Source: Tuctoria greenei
Taxonomy: Eukaryota; Streptophyta; Magnoliopsida; Poales; Poaceae
Reading direction: 5' to 3'
DNA: 64,000 nucleotides
Assembly (NCBI GenBank): GCA_036927565.1
Contig: JAYESD010000007.1
Location: 7,089,644-7,153,643, forward strand
Below the pieces are notes generated by a model, which saw nothing but the letters and a program-made list of their open reading frames with translations, made no database searches and had not been told where the DNA came from. This document shows positions 8,086 through 20,977 of this stretch, piece after piece. Made by a program: the position numbers and the translations under genes. The stretch's first letter is position 1. Every line of letters begins with the position of its first letter.

Positions 8086-11000
8086 CTAGACCCTATGGAA
8101 GAACTCGGCGACCTTCTGGGCAACCTCCGACACATTGGCTCGGGCAGCTTCACCTTCTCCTTCAACGGGACCTTCAAGCACCGGGTCCAGAGGAAATCGG
8201 GGATTCCGGCTGGTGTAGCACGTCAGCACATACTTTGCGACGTTCTTCGCCAGGGATTGCCCCTCAACCTCCAATTGGTCCGCGATGACGTCACCCACCT
8301 TGGAGAGTTTGCTACCTGCCGAGCTCAACGCCTGCAACGCTAGGTCCGGCTCTGACTCCGGATCATCCGGGCGCACGGGACTGAAGCCCATCAGTGTCAG
8401 CGCGTCGTTGGCCTTGCCCAGGAACTCCCAAATCTGTAGAGAGTCCGCAGTCCTCAAGCCCTTCAATTCTTCCAAGGATCTTCTGGCCGCCACCAGTTCA
8501 GAATTCTCACGAGCAAGGTGCTCAACTTCTTTGGCGTTTTGTTGAATCTTTTCAGCAACTCGCTTCTCGAGTTTTCCGAGCTCCTCCTCCCGGAGGTGGA
8601 TCTTGTTCCGACGGTCAACCAGGTCCTTCTCCCTGCCCCTCACTTTCTTCTCCCTGGCAGCAAGGGCACACTCTTGCTCGTAGAGTTCCTGCCCTCGCAC
8701 CCAGGCCTTCTCCTCCTCCTCAGTGCAGCGCTCTTCCAATTTCTTGGCGCGCACTTCGAGGCCCTTGTCGGCCAGAGCCACCTTTTCGGTGAGCTCCTCC
8801 GCCCTCCTCAGGACGTCATCCCGCAGCTCTAGGAGTTTCTGCTCTTCATCTTTGAGCCGTTTCTCCCTCTCCTCAAGTGCCTCCCGGCGCTTGATGAGAG
8901 TAGTGTTAATGGCCTCAAGCCTTTCTTGGCGTTCATCGGTCGCACTGTTAGCTGCTTTGGTCTGCTCATAAATGTCCCGGGATTGAGCGTCGAGGGTGCG
9001 AGTCATACTCTCCCTGTCATCCAATACTTTGCCCCAGTATTCCAGGCGGACCTTCTCCCGCTTGATCCACTCTTTGTCATCTACTAGCCTCGACTGCGCC
9101 AGCTTGGTCTCGAAGTAGAGCCGGTTACGCCACCACCTAAGGGTTTGGCGCTCCTCTTCAAGAGCCTTGCTGTCGTGGAAGAAGGCCAGTTGAACTTGAC
9201 GCAGACTGGAACAGGCGTTGTCAATAGACAATGACAACGGGATAGGTTCCGGACCTGTTGGGGTCTCCTCCGCTGGTTCCAGCGGGTTTTCAGATACAAA
9301 AATTGGGTCCCACTCCACAAGAGTGGTCCCCTGGGTCTCCATGGCACTAGGGCCGTCCTCCGGGATGACCTCAGTCACCATTGAGGAGGGTCCTGCTGAT
9401 GAAGTTCTGACCTTCGGAAGTGGTTCCGAAGGCCCCGCCGCCAGGTCTACATTTGCCCCCTCAGGCAGGGGGCCAGCGACTCCACCAGGACACTCCGGCT
9501 CAGCCGCGAGTACCTCCGATGTCGTCACTTCCGGAGTAGGGGCTGCTTCTGGCTCCGGCCTGGGCACCTCCTCTATTGGGGGCTCGAGCACCGACACCTC
9601 CGCAACAACCGGCTCAGGAGCCGGAAAGTCTTCAAAATCAACCGGCCCCACGACCGAAGCTCCAACAACGACCGGCTCTGCGGCCGGCGCTTCAAAGGTA
9701 GCCGGCCCAACCTCCGGAACTTCCTCAACATCCGGTGCGCACGCCGAGACTTCAACTACCTCCGGCTCAACCGCCGGGGCTTCGACAATTTCCGACTCTA
9801 GGTCCGGAATTACCGCTTCCTCCGGCTCAACGGCCGGAGCTTCCATCATCTCTGCACCAGGACCCAGAGCTTCAACCTCCGGAGCAGGTGCCATTGGCGC
9901 ATCTTCTCTCCCGCGGTCCGGCGCTACCACGGGAGTCCCTGGGGATGAGTCGAGGTCCATGACCACGACAACTGGCGCCGGAGCTGTCGCAGCTTCAGCC
10001 ACCACTTGGGGCGGCACCGGAACAGGAGCAGAAGCTTCCGCCCTTACAGCTTCAGCTGCTGTGGCTGAGGGTGGAGCCTCACTCCTCTTCTTGGGAACGC
10101 TGCAGATGATGGATGAAGAAACTTAAAAAAACAATTACTACAACAAAACAACTATCTGAGGTAAATATTAAAAATTACCTCGGGAGGCTTCCGCACCAGC
10201 TTGCGCGGAACCTCTTTCCCGAGTGTTCTGGGCTGACCATAGCCGCCGCCGGCGTGGAAGCTCCGGAAGGCCCCCCGGAACTTGTTGCAGCCACGGGCAT
10301 TTCCCGAGTCGAGGCCCCCCTCGATCGGGAAGAACCTCCGGACCTAGAGGCCTCAACCGGCCCTGGTGCTGGAGTCACATGCCTGGAGCTAGCACCCCGA
10401 GAGGACGCCGCTGCGGGTGCTTTCGCCGCGGTTGTAGAAGACCTCCCCCTCCGGGGAGAAGGAGCTGATGCAGAGGTGGCACGCCTGACGGACCTTCCGT
10501 CGGCATGCTGCAGCTTCCTCTTCCGGCTCAAGGGTTCGTCCGCCGGCTCCTTGCCCTTACCGACGACCTCGACCCTTAGCTTCGGGGCAGGGTCGGAGCC
10601 ACCTTCGGAAGCTCCAGGGATCACCACCCTATAGGTCGATCTTCTCTCGACGACACCAAGGTCGTCAAGCACAGGCATCTTCCGTCGGAGCTCCCTGCTA
10701 AACTCTACTTCCACGTTCAGGGGGAGAAAAGCTGATGGAAGAGTCAAGTCATCACCCACGACGTCGATGCCGTGCTGGAACTTCTTGAGATGAAACTCCA
10801 AGGTTGTCCCCGCCATGTTGGACTTCAGCCCGGTCTCGACCCGGTCGTCGTCCATCACACTGTTGAGGGCCCAAGCGAGTTTCTCTCTCCTCTTCAGCGG
10901 TGCCCACCTGTTGACCAGGAAGTTGCAAAACACCACCTGAGGAGTTAATCCTCCCTCCACGCACTGGCGGATCCTGGTCAGAGCAGGGTTGAAGGCTTCT

Positions 11001-11626
11001 GCCAGCACCGGAGCTTCACTCCAGACTGTCGTGTCGATGTTGGGGAGGCCTTCGGGCAGCTCCAGCCTCTCGTGCTCCTCCACCCGGATGACTATCCAGT
11101 CCTTCTTTCAATCATCTCATTTCCCAGAGGGAAACGACCGGAGGTACTTGAATGGGCACTTCTTGCACTTCACGAAGTAGTAGAAGCCAAGGTACTCATT
11201 GCTCCTACCGGTGGTATGGACGGTGAAGAAGGTCCAGAAGAGTTCAATGCAGGGGGGTATGCCCACCCACATTTCACAAAAGTGGACGAAGACGGACACA
11301 AGAAGAATGGAGTGGGGGCCAAGGTGGTACAGCTGCAGACCATAGAAGTCTAGCAGCATCAAGAAAAAGGAGGAAAAAGGTGGGATCAACCCCACCATGG
11401 CGTACGAGGAGAAGTACACCATTTCGCCGGCGTGCTCCTTCTCAAACGGGAGCTCTCCCCCGGCGCGGATCATGCGGATGAAGAAGTCCGAGGACCATCC
11501 CATGAGGGCCCGGACCTTCTTCAGGTCACCGTCGGTCTTCAAACGGCTCTCGCGGAGACCCAACTCCATCGGAGCACAGCAAGGCAGGAGAGGAAGAGCA
11601 AGCACAAGTTGGGAGTTTGAGCGCAA
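8086..11626 (-). pseudogene. G1 antisense ORF, Transposase_28 (putative gypsy-type transposon) protein, intron-containing, two nonsense codons
   Basis: Three open stretches form one gene: 11626-11117, 11116-10179 and 10099-8086. The first two are in the same frame and separated only by two TGA codons near 11106-11117, both likely former Trp codons. An AT-rich 79-bp intron (10100-10178, GT...AG, phase 2) joins the second to the third. The first segment has the hydrophobic 'FFIRMIRAGGELPFEK...LLDFYGLQLYHL' type region I recognise as the Transposase_28 / putative gypsy-type transposon family; function unknown. Then come a basic Ser/Arg/Pro-rich part, Pro/Glu/Ala-rich repeats (EAPAVEPE type, about 9480-9950), and a long charged coiled coil (about 8440-9190). 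ATG at 11626 or at codon 20. It is transcribed against G1 itself. Confidence 0.72.
10100..10178 (-). other. Predicted intron of the G1 antisense gene
   Basis: On the minus strand the donor is AG/GTAATTTT and the acceptor TCTGCAG/CG. The stretch is strongly AT-rich between GC-rich exons, contains stops in the upstream frame starting at the donor itself, and removing it joins codon AG+C (Ser) without changing frame into the open downstream exon. Confidence 0.75.
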
Positions 11627-12102
11627 GATCAGATGAGAGGCGTAAAGAACCCCAAACGGTGCGCGCTTTCCTTCTTAAGTAAGCCCTTGCGATGCTTGGA
11701 TGGAAATCGCAAGGAAGTCGAAGATACTACTCAAAAATTCCACCCAGCCGATGACAAGAGGGCCCGGGACCACCCCGACGATCAAGTCGAGGTTCTTACC
11801 CAGGCGAACGATTGTCATCATGAGGCGGGAAGCCCGAAGGCGGTGGCCTGACAAGGCGCGCGGAACCGATACGATTTTCGTATCGGGAACCGGCGACCTT
11901 CAATTGCGTGAGATCCGCACGCCAAAGATCTCACCTGCCGCACACGAGATACGCCACGCGGCGAGGATTTAACTCCAAACCATCGCCAACGGCACATCCG
12001 ACGACCTTTGAAGACTCAATTCAAAAGTCGAAGGATGGACCCACCTACGACGGAATGACTTCACCCAAGGGGTCTTCCCCAGAGGTGGGCCCAGGGGGCC
12101 AC
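11627..12102 (+). other. G1 sequence between antisense gene and 3' LTR
   Basis: No credible coding frame. It should hold the promoter of the antisense gene. Its last 20 bp (about 12081-12099) are purine-rich with a GGGCCCAGGGGG run and may act as the polypurine tract. Confidence 0.5.
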
Positions 12103-12971
12103 TATCGGTACCCTGGGTACCATATACTCCTTGGGATTGCAAAGATCTCAAGGGAAAGTCATCTTCTTGATTTGAAGACCTTCGGAGGCCCACATGTCAG
12201 ACATGTCCGGACCCGCTTCTCCAACATGGTTAGTCACAGGGTCGCCACGTGTACTATCAAATCGGAGCTACTGCCCGCAAGGGGGAAGCTCCGGGCTATG
12301 TACCGAAATGGCACCTCCGGACCTAACCCCAGACCGAGGGAAGCTCCGGTGCTGACACATGTCGGGTAACACCGAAGCCATCTGTTCCCCACAGTGTGCT
12401 CCGGCGCTGCCACATGTCCAACCGTCAGATCTTCATCCTCTAACCTCCGGAAGACTCCACAACGACTCCGGATCTTCAAAGGAGAATCAAGGACTTCAAG
12501 ACCTGATCAAGTGTCATTAATACTATATTAATGACACACGATCGGACGATCTTAATTACCAGTAACGGTGCTGTCAAAGCCCATAACTCGGTCATTAAGG
12601 GTAATTAAACGTGTTGAATGTGTATCAATATCAGTAACCGCCGGGGCCACATGTCGGGCCAGGCTAACTTGTAACGGCCTGCCCTTGTACTATAAAAGGA
12701 CAGGCCGACGATACATAGGACACTCTCTACACACGCTCTGCACACTGGACACACATACTAGACAGACGCTCTAGACATACATCCAATACAACATCAACAC
12801 ACCCCGTGGAGTAGGGTATTACGCTCAGGCGGCCCGAACCACGTAAATCTTGGTGTCCCTTGTGTCATTCTACATCTCACCTTCTTGAATCTCCGCACGC
12901 CCATACCGAACCCCAAACTCCTCTAACACTATAGTAGTGTCGGGAGATCTGCCGGATCAAAACCACCGACA
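12103..12971 (+). repeat. G1 3' LTR (about 0.87 kb)
   Basis: Right end CCGACA at 12966-12971 is followed by Copia C2 DNA. Left end is placed at TATCGG (12103), read as a mutated TGTCGG after a G-rich purine tract, giving TGTCGG/CCGACA inverted ends. A TATA box (TATAAAAGG, 12691-12699) sits in a GC-rich block. The U3 has several CTCCGG/CCGGAC pieces but not the full palindrome array. The left boundary is less certain than the right. Confidence 0.68.
12691..12699 (+). promoter_or_regulatory. G1 LTR TATA box
   Basis: TATAAAAGG preceded by GCCCTTGTAC and followed about 30 bp later by a CACTCTCTACAC stretch, a plausible start region. Confidence 0.7.
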
Positions 12972-13690
12972 CATATAAAACAAAGCTCATACAAGTAATA
13001 CTATCAAGTAACTTACACTATCACATCAAAGAGATATATAAAGTAGTATAAGTCATGCTAGAGATCAAGTGTAATTTTCAATTTAAGCAAGTCATGATCT
13101 TACAAACTTAACTATTTCAAAACATGAAACCATGACACTTGTTGCTGCATTTTTATTATTTTTCAAAGAAAAAATTCAGATTATATGACATTTGCAAGAG
13201 ATTATGTGCCGCATCTGACTTATTCTAACCAACCAAGTCAAGCCTATGTCATTTAACAATCAGAAGCTTAAGGACATGGTTTTAGTCATACACAACTTCT
13301 TCCAAGTTCATATCTAAGTGCAATGATAAGCCATCTCAAAAGAAGAAGTGTGATGCATGCATATTGTCTTGATCTTTTCTCATTTTTGTTTGATCATAAA
13401 AGCTCAACATGTGGATAGTTGATTGATTAATTTTTCATTCTAAAAGCACTTGTGAGCATGCAAAAAGTTCAAAACAGCAAGAAAGTTCGATTATGACCAG
13501 ATTTATTGTAAGTAATTATTTTAAATACTAGTCATGGCAAAAACTACAAAATGTACAACATGAGTAATGTAGTATGAACTTTCAACATGTAAAAGGAATC
13601 ACAAAATCATATATGTAAGAAATACTATGCTCATATTATTTTAAATTCAGATTCATAGACTTCCTGAGATTCAAAACTCCCCCTCAATTT
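12972..13690 (-). other. C2 3' untranslated region
   Basis: AT-rich, non-coding, colinear with 38035-38755 of C4. A polypurine run (GAGGGGGAG, minus) lies just after the pol stop at about 13678-13688. The rest of the 3' UTR and the 3' LTR are displaced leftwards by the G1 insertion. Confidence 0.75.
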
Positions 13691-16600
13691 AAGCCATGAG
13701 GATGCATAACCCCTATTTCACTACGAGTAAAACTAAAACGAGTGAAATCCAATGGTTTTTTAAAATATCAGCCAATTGTTTCTCGGTATCTACATGGTGA
13801 AGCACAATGTTTCCTTTTTCAACATTATCACAGAGAAAGTGATACCTAATGTCAATGTGCCTTGTTCTTGAATGTTGCACGGGATTTTTAGCAATGTAAA
13901 TGGCACTAGTGTTATCACAAAACAGTAGAACACTATCTAGATCAACCCCATAGTCCTTAAGTGTTTGAACAATCAAAATAATTTGTGAGCAAGCGCTAGC
14001 AGCATCTAAATATTTAGATTCGGCTGTGGATATGCAACTGAGTTTTTTTCTAGAGGACCAAGCAACAAGAGAATTACCACAAAAATGACAAGCACCCGAA
14101 TAACTTTTCCTATCAATCCTACAACCCCTAAAATCAGGATCCAAAAAAGCTTTCAAAGTAACGATTGAGGAAGAAGGAAGAAAAATTCCAAATTCTTAAG
14201 TTCCATGTAAGTACCTAAGAATTCTTTTGATGGAATGACAATGTGAAGCACGTGGGGAAGCTTGAAAACGTGCACAAACACATGCACTGAATTGTATGTC
14301 CGGTCTTGATGCTGTGAGGTACAAAAGTGATTCGATCATGCTTCTATATTCTTTTTGATCCACGGGTTCACCATCTTAATCAAGTTCAAGTGTCATAGCT
14401 GTACCCATTGGTGTCCGAAGAGGCTCGCTTCTATCCATGTTGATGTTCTTAAGAATGTCTCTTGTATACTTTGTTTGATGCACAAAAGTACCTTCCCTGG
14501 TTTGCTTGATTTGCAGCGCTAGAAAGTACGTGAGTTCTCCCATCATACTCATATAAAATTTTGAACTCATCATAGCTGAAAACTTGGACACAAGATCATA
14601 AGAAGCTCAACCAAAGATAGTATCATCCACATACACTTGAACGAATAATGAGTCATTGCCATGCTTAAGCACAAAAATAGTTTTATCAACCTTGCCCATG
14701 GTAAACCCCTTTTCAAGTAAGAATGTTTTTAACCTATCATAACATGCTCTAGGGGCTTGTTTGAGACCGTATAAGGCTTTGGACAGTTTGTAAACATGAT
14801 TCGAAAAATTTGGATTTTCAAAACCCGGTGGTTGCTTGACATAAACCTCCTCATCTATGTAGCCATTATGAAAAACACTTTTAACATCCATTTGATATAA
14901 CATAAAACTTTTAGATGCAGTAAAAGCTAACAAAATTCTTATGGCTTCTAATCTAGCAACAAGAGCAAAAGTTCCATCAAAATTTATACCTTCAACTTTT
15001 GTGAAACCTTGAGAAACCAACCTAGCCTTATTCCTAATCACAATCCCATCCTCACTTTGTTTATTTTTAAAAACCCATTTAGTTCAAATTAAAGTGTGAC
15101 CTTGAGGTGGATGTACAAGTTTCCAAACATTATTTCTTTCAAATTTTTCTAACTCTTCTTGCAGGGCAATAATCCAAGATTCGTTAGTGAGTGCGTGTGA
15201 TATATCTTTGGGTCCAAAATAAGCAACAAAAGCAAAATGAGCATGAGAGTTTGGATCGCAAAACCTGGACCGTGTGACTCATTCGTGCAAGCTTTCAATA
15301 ATTTGTTGTGGAGGATGACTTTTGAGATCCTGGAGGGGAGTAGACACTTCACAAGCTTTTTCTTCTTCATGTTCATCACAAATCGATGTGCTTGTGACTT
15401 GAGGACGATCTGAACCCGCAATGGTGGTCGTCGGTGCTGGTTGTGGATCAAAATCAGGAGCTGGAACAATGTCATTAGCTGCTGAATTTTCGGGCAGCAG
15501 CACCTCTTCTTCCTCATCTTCAATGAAAATACTCTCCTCCTGAGGATATGGATCCGAACCTGCAATATTTGAGCTAGTACCTGGCCTAGCTTCATCAAAA
15601 GAAACCTCACAAGTCTCCAAAATTTTGTAGTGTTAAGTAAAAGCACACGGTAGCCTCTAGTATGAGATGGGTAACCAAGAAACATGCCATCAATAGATCT
15701 AGCTTCAAATTTATCAAGATTACCATGTTTCTTAACAAAGCATTTACAACCAAAGACCCGAAAGTGTGTGACACTAGGCCTATGTCCAAACTGAAGTTCA
15801 TATGGTGTTTTTCCTATCTTAGCACGCAAGAAAACACGATTTGAGACATAACAAGCGGTTGCAATTGCATCTGCCCAAAATTTTCTAGGAGTTTGATATT
15901 CATCAAGCATAGTCCTAGACATCTCAACTAAGGTTCTGTTCTTTCTCTCTACAACACCATTTTGTTGAGGTACATAAGGTGGAGAAGATTGGTGATCTAT
16001 TCCATTTTCAGCACAAAAGTGATCAAACAATTGATTTTTAAACTCGGTTCCGTTATCACTTCTAACTGCTTTTAAAGATCCTGGGTGATCAATTGATAAT
16101 CTAAAAAATAAAGTTCCAAAGTGAATAAAAGCTTTATTCTTAGATGCCATAAAGTCGACCCAAGAGTATCTAGAATAGTCATCAACAGTCACGGAACATA
16201 CCATTTACCTCTGAAGGATTGAACACATGAAGGTCCTACGGTGTCAAGGTGCAAAAGTTGACCCGGTTTAGTTGTCATGGTCATTGTGAGAAGAGCATGT
16301 GAACCTACAACCATCTTAGCATGTCTACAAGAAGAGCACACAATTTCTTTGTCCCCTTTCAGCTTAGGCAGCCCACGTATGCGATCAAGAGCACTAACAA
16401 GCGTGAGATGATCAAAGCCTACGTAACCAAGTCTACGATGCAAAAAATATAAGTCTTTGGAATCATTAGCAACTAGACATCTATGCTTAGAATAAGACAT
16501 ATCAAAATCAGCTTTAAAAACTCTTCCAAACTGAGACATGTTAAAAATAAGCACTATTTGAACCTACAACATTGCAGTAATTTTTATTGAAAATAATTAC

Positions 16601-16858
16601 TAGATTTTTATCTAGCAATTATGAAACAGAAAGCAAGTTGTATTTCAAATTTTTGACAAGCGCCACATCCTTTAAGGTGTAGTGATCATTTACTCTAACC
16701 GAACCCTTAGCAATTATAGGAGTTGAATAATTATCGGCAAAAGTAACATTCTCTACACGTGACACAAAAGAGAGAGAGGAGAACCAATCTTTGTTACCGT
16801 TCAGGTGCCGTGAGCAACCTAAATCTACAATCCAAATGTTCTCCTTCCTCAAGCGTGT
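13691..16858 (-). pseudogene. pol: C2 Pol remnant: protease, integrase, RT, RNase H
   Basis: Recognisable pieces in order (minus): protease at 16852-16619, where the DSG triad reads DLG and the following HMTG reads HLNG; GAG-pre-integrase and zinc region 16554-16189; integrase core 16204-15600 with RSDNGTEF and the QQNGVVERKN catalytic Glu region; RT 15041-14376 with a YVDD box near 14618 (followed by TIFG); RNase H 14156-13720 with an altered DPDF and TAESKY in place of the usual motifs. Numerous stops and shifts separate them. The protease active-site change alone would inactivate it. Confidence 0.82.
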
Positions 16859-16861
16859 TAC

Positions 16862-19133
16862 CTACATAGAAGCACAATACGTCGATGACTCAATACTGGG
16901 GTTAGTCAAAAGGCATTTAGGAATCCAGTACTGAGTCACACGACATCCAACAGGAATAACACGCGAAAGCTGAGATAAAACAATAGGTTTATGAGTTAAA
17001 GCTTGAGGATTTTTGTACCCAACTGCTGAACTACAAGGTGTTACATGTGTAGCACAAAAAATAGTAGGTTTGAGAGCAAACCTTGCATGTTTTCGACTCA
17101 TTACAACATGTTGCATGTTCCTATCATTCGGTTTAGCATGTGCAACAAATTTTGCATGAAAGTTATGAGATCTAGCAATCATTCTTTCCTTTTTTGTTGT
17201 TGTTTAGCCGCTCTATAACAAAAATCTATGACATGAACATCTCTACCATAGTTGGTATAATGAAATTTAACTTTGTGTTCATGTCTATATGAGCAAGCAA
17301 CATTTTTATTTAAAACCGAATGAGACAACACTCCTGCAGATTTGAAAACCACTTTTTTTTTGTTTAGGAACTGTTTGAATCAAACCAATTCCTAATGACT
17401 TTACAATTTTAGGTGGATGTGCCCTAGCATGAGCATGATAATCAAAACCTAAACCAATTTTATCATTGCAAGACTTGGAAGAATTCAGCATCAAGTTTAG
17501 GTTCTTATTCCCATTACAAAACCGCTCTAGTGTCCTATTCATGTCATCAAGTTTCTTAGACACGTCTAGGCAGTTTTTACATGAAGTTTTTCCTTTTAGT
17601 TTGCAATTGGAACAATATTTAACTTCAAGAGAACGTAAAGAATTTTTCAATATAGAAATTTCATTCATAGCATCTTGTAGTTTCTTATCAAGATCATCAT
17701 AAGTAGAACAATACAAATCAATTGTTGAACAGCAAGCATCTTTCAAGTTTTTATCATTAAGTGCAACAAGCTTTTTGTTCTTTTCAATTTCAAGTTCAAG
17801 TTTATCAAGTGTGGAGGTGTGTGCACTTCCTAGAGAGGACAATTGTTCATATATTAAATCACATGAGGAACAAGAATCATCACTAGGAATCAAAGATTTC
17901 AAATGATTAATTTCAGATTCTAGTGACTCAATTTTAACAGCATTGTCCCTAAGCTATTTTGTCCTTTTTCTTAACTATAACAGTGGCACGAGAAATAACA
18001 TCACACAATTCTTCGCAAGTAGGACATACCTCTTCATTGTCGCTGTTGTGTTCTGCCTCCTCCATACTTGATCTTGACTTGCCCGCCATGAAGCACAAGT
18101 TTGCCAAATCATCTTCGTCACTTCCGATGTCCACATTGCTCAAGCCAGGTTCTTGAAGTGCGGAGATAAACTATTTAAAAATTGGCTTCATGTAAAACCC
18201 TTCTTTTTTTTGTTGTTGTTTGCAGAGGAGTGCTTTGTCCTTGTTTTATTTTCATCACCGGAAGTAGCACCTAAAATGTTAGGGCAATCAGTGCGAAAAC
18301 GTCCTGTCTTACACATTCGAAGCATCGTTGATGTCTGACACTTCCTCTCCTTCTAGTTCCCACATTTTGCAATGCTTTTGAGAACCGAGTAGAGATGAGT
18401 GCAAGTTCTTCCTTTGGAAACTCTTCAATCTGTTCACAGGTTAGAGAGGACAACAAATCAAGTGTTCCACAAGATGAAAATTGGCCGGAGCTGGGCATGT
18501 CACGTTGAGAAACAAATTCAAGAGACTTGTTGGGGTTCTTACGTGAGATTATGTCAATTTCATGAGTTTTCAATTTAGAATTTAGAACCTCTAAAGTAAG
18601 TGTACTCATGACAGTAGATTCACGAATAGATGTGACTTTCATCTCCCAAATTGACATGTCCTTAGTAATTGCTTAGCATTCTCAGCATCTGAAAAATTAA
18701 CATTGACGCTACACAAGTTGCTGAGAATTTTATTAAAGCGAGCAAAGAGTTTGTCGATGGACTCACCTGGTTGCATCTCAAAGCTCATGTACTCCTTTTT
18801 GAACATATCTTGACTTACCTACTTGATCGTGTTGGATCCTTTGTGGTAGTCGCAGAGTGCTCTCCACACATCGTATTCAGATCAGAGGTGAGCAACACGG
18901 TCGAAGTCGCTTTGAGTTAATCCTTGTATGATCAAGTTGCGAGCCTTGTTGTTGTTGTCGACATCTCTCATGTTTGTAACTGTGACTTGATCGTTTGATG
19001 ACACATCGTAAGACTTGTACACCTTTTCCCATATTGCGAAGCCTTGTGCCTGGATGAAAGCTTCCATACGTGCCTTCCAAACCTGAAAATCAATACCACT
19101 AAAGACATAAGGTTTTGTGGAGTATTTCTCCAC
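16862..19133 (-). pseudogene. gag: C2 Gag remnant
   Basis: The N-terminal part (19133-18882, MEKYSTKPYVFSG...) is typical Copia gag. Then come fragments 18657-18271, 18143-17949, a Cys-rich coiled-coil part at 17902-17306 and the C-terminal part at 17182-16862. The zinc knuckle near 17300-17200, intact in C4, has lost cysteines here. The last codons are ATG TAG at the gag-protease border, the same stop found in C4. Confidence 0.75.
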
Positions 19134-19180
19134 GATGATTAGTCAAAAACACGTGCAAATCACAAACATTAGAGCACCAT

Positions 19181-19194
19181 AGCTCTGATAACAA
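19181..19194 (-). promoter_or_regulatory. C2 primer-binding site
   Basis: Minus strand TTGTTATCAGAGCT, one mismatch from the canonical TGGTATCAGAGC Met-tRNA site, one base after the LTR end at 19196. Confidence 0.8.
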
Positions 19195-19195
19195 T

Positions 19196-20977
19196 TGTAG
19201 GATTGATGAGCATGTGAAAAGCTATCAGAGGGGGGATGAATGGTAGATTTAAAACTTTTCCAGCAGAAGCAACAAAAACCCTTCAGTAGAAAATCAATCT
19301 GTTATGAAATTGTGTGTGCGACTAATATAAACGTGATCAATCATGACAAAATCAGTATTAATTGTGGATAATCAGGTCACGAAGACACAACAACAAGAAT
19401 CACGAAAAACTGTCGAGAAAAACTCAAGTTACGATCGAAAGATTGAACGAAGATCAATCTGTTCTACCCGAGATAAATCAGATCTACAACACTATAATGA
19501 AACTCGTGTAGTTCCAAAACCAAAAATCCAATGACCATGAAATTTTCACAGATGATAGATAATCAAGTTGTGAAGACAAGTCAAAAAGAATGACGTCAAT
19601 TGTATCTGTAAAACTCGAGTTATGATAAAACCACCAAAGCAAGGTAGTGCTGTGCAGAAACTCAATGAGAAAAACTTGTCTGAAACAAGTCAGACGAACA
19701 TGGCACAAAAGTTCCTTTAAAATAAAAATTTTATTGATCAAACCACAATAGGAACAGCATCAAAGTCGTGCACCACGATCTGTGGCCTCCCTTGCTTATA
19801 TAACCAGCCCTTAGGCCAACCCAATCCTAACTAGGACTCAAATCCTACTCAGATTCAACCGAAACTTTCCATAACTGCTCAAACTCTTCCATACGCAGAT
19901 AGAAGCAATCTTAAGACTTCCATACATCTTAGGAATGTATCCCACATTTCTAAAAAAACACAACTTCATGACCCATACGAAATCCTATCATAGCCAACTC
20001 AAATCTTTCCATATTTTAGTCAAGCCCGACTCAGCCGCAAGCTGCGTCCATAACCTAGTCGGTTGGACCTTTTCGACCATTTTTTTTCGTTCACATCTCT
20101 TCGTCATGCCTTGGAACCATGTATCCACGTTCATGCACTCCTTGCACACGCGCAAACACCTTCCAACGATGTCCATGATACTTTCAAATGCATTGTTCTT
20201 GATTCAAACATGTTGCGCGACCTCCCGATCAACTCAACCACAATTCCTCCCAAACTTGGTTGTTGAACCTCATCTTCTACCTAAGACTAGTTCAATGGAT
20301 CCTATCACCAGCCATGTCTTGAATTCAAGCAACACCTACACAAGAATAAACAACCAATACTTCCGAGCACAAGTCATCGACTTGACTCTCGTTAGTTCCA
20401 AAACAACAACACCCTACATGAGTACCTCACATAAGCATGTTGCAAACCTTAGCAAAAAGATACCAACCATAACCAACAAAACACACCAAAAACTTAGTAA
20501 AAGAACACTAAGCAAACTTTCCATAGATGTAAAGCAAGTTTGAATAAATTTAAAGTAAAAGCAGAACCGTTGCAATCTAGCTTTGGACCTTGCCAAAACT
20601 ATTCAGACCTTGAGCCAGAGCTTAACAAAGCTAGCAGGACCTAGCACCGGAGCCTACTAAAGCTAGTCGGACCTAGCACCTAAGCTTACCAAAGCTAGTC
20701 AGACCTGGCACCAGAGCTTACTAAAGCTTAGTCGGACCTTGCCAAAGCAAATCGAACCTAGACATAGAAGTCAGACCTAGCCAAAGTAAGTCGAACCTAG
20801 ACAAAGCAAGTTGGACCTTATGTCGGACCTTGCTGGAGCTACCCAAAACAAGTCGGACCTATTGTCGCACCTTGCTGGAGCTTGGACCTAGAGTCGGACC
20901 ATGTTGAAAAAGTGTTTTGGTGATATTCAAAACTTTTATCGCCATATCCAATGTATTCAGCACACATAGGTCTCACA
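19196..20977 (-). repeat. C2 5' LTR (about 1.8 kb)
   Basis: Minus-strand start TGTGAGACCTATGTG (20977), end CCTACA (19196). It aligns with the C4 3' LTR (39047-40868). TATATAAG on the minus strand at 19795-19802. U3 (20570-20905) is filled with degenerate GTCGGACC / CTAGTCGGACC repeats. A plus-strand open stretch at 19935-20543 is an accidental frame in this LTR. Confidence 0.85.
20570..20905. repeat. Degenerate GTCGGACC repeat array in C2 U3
   Basis: Repeated pieces of the type AGTCGGACCTAGC and AAAGCTAGT at 20-45 bp intervals. They are the reverse complement of the GGTCCGAC repeats in the C4 LTR. Confidence 0.8.

Larger units (their letters stand above)
7892..12971 (+). mobile_element. G1: 3' end of a Ty3/Gypsy element, Tat/RIRE2-like, split by C1
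   Basis: Contains an antisense Transposase_28-type gene followed by a plus-strand LTR. Antisense or additional ORFs between pol and the 3' LTR are known in Tat-lineage Gypsy elements of grasses; gag and pol would lie left of C1, off window. The right LTR edge (CCGACA at 12966-12971) abuts Copia C2 sequence: C4, the sister copy of C2, runs uninterrupted through the corresponding point near 38750, which shows that G1 inserted into C2. Confidence 0.75.
12972..20977 (-). mobile_element. C2: degenerate Ty1/Copia element, interrupted by G1, 3' LTR off window
   Basis: Minus-strand order: 5' LTR (20977-19196), Met-type PBS, gag, protease, integrase, RT, RNase H, 3' UTR to 12972. It is the same family as C4 (33857-40868), and the two align through gag, pol, 3' UTR and LTR. 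C2 carries many frame breaks. Its right LTR end is followed by ATACC (20978-20982), which is SIRE-like C3 coding sequence, so C2 inserted into C3. Confidence 0.85.

Noticed and set aside
9218..10126. 302-codon plus-strand ORF rich in Ser/Thr/Gly
   Set aside because: It is the opposite strand of the repeat-rich part of the G1 antisense gene and owes its openness to that composition.
12360..12971. Shorter G1 LTR starting at TGTCGGG (about 12354)
   Set aside because: It has TGTCGG/CCGACA ends, but no purine tract precedes it and the flank does not match the CATAT target. 12103 fits better, though not certainly.
19935..20543. 202-codon plus-strand ORF in the C2 LTR
   Set aside because: Antisense to the LTR, no domain, and the C4 copy of the region does not keep an equivalent frame.
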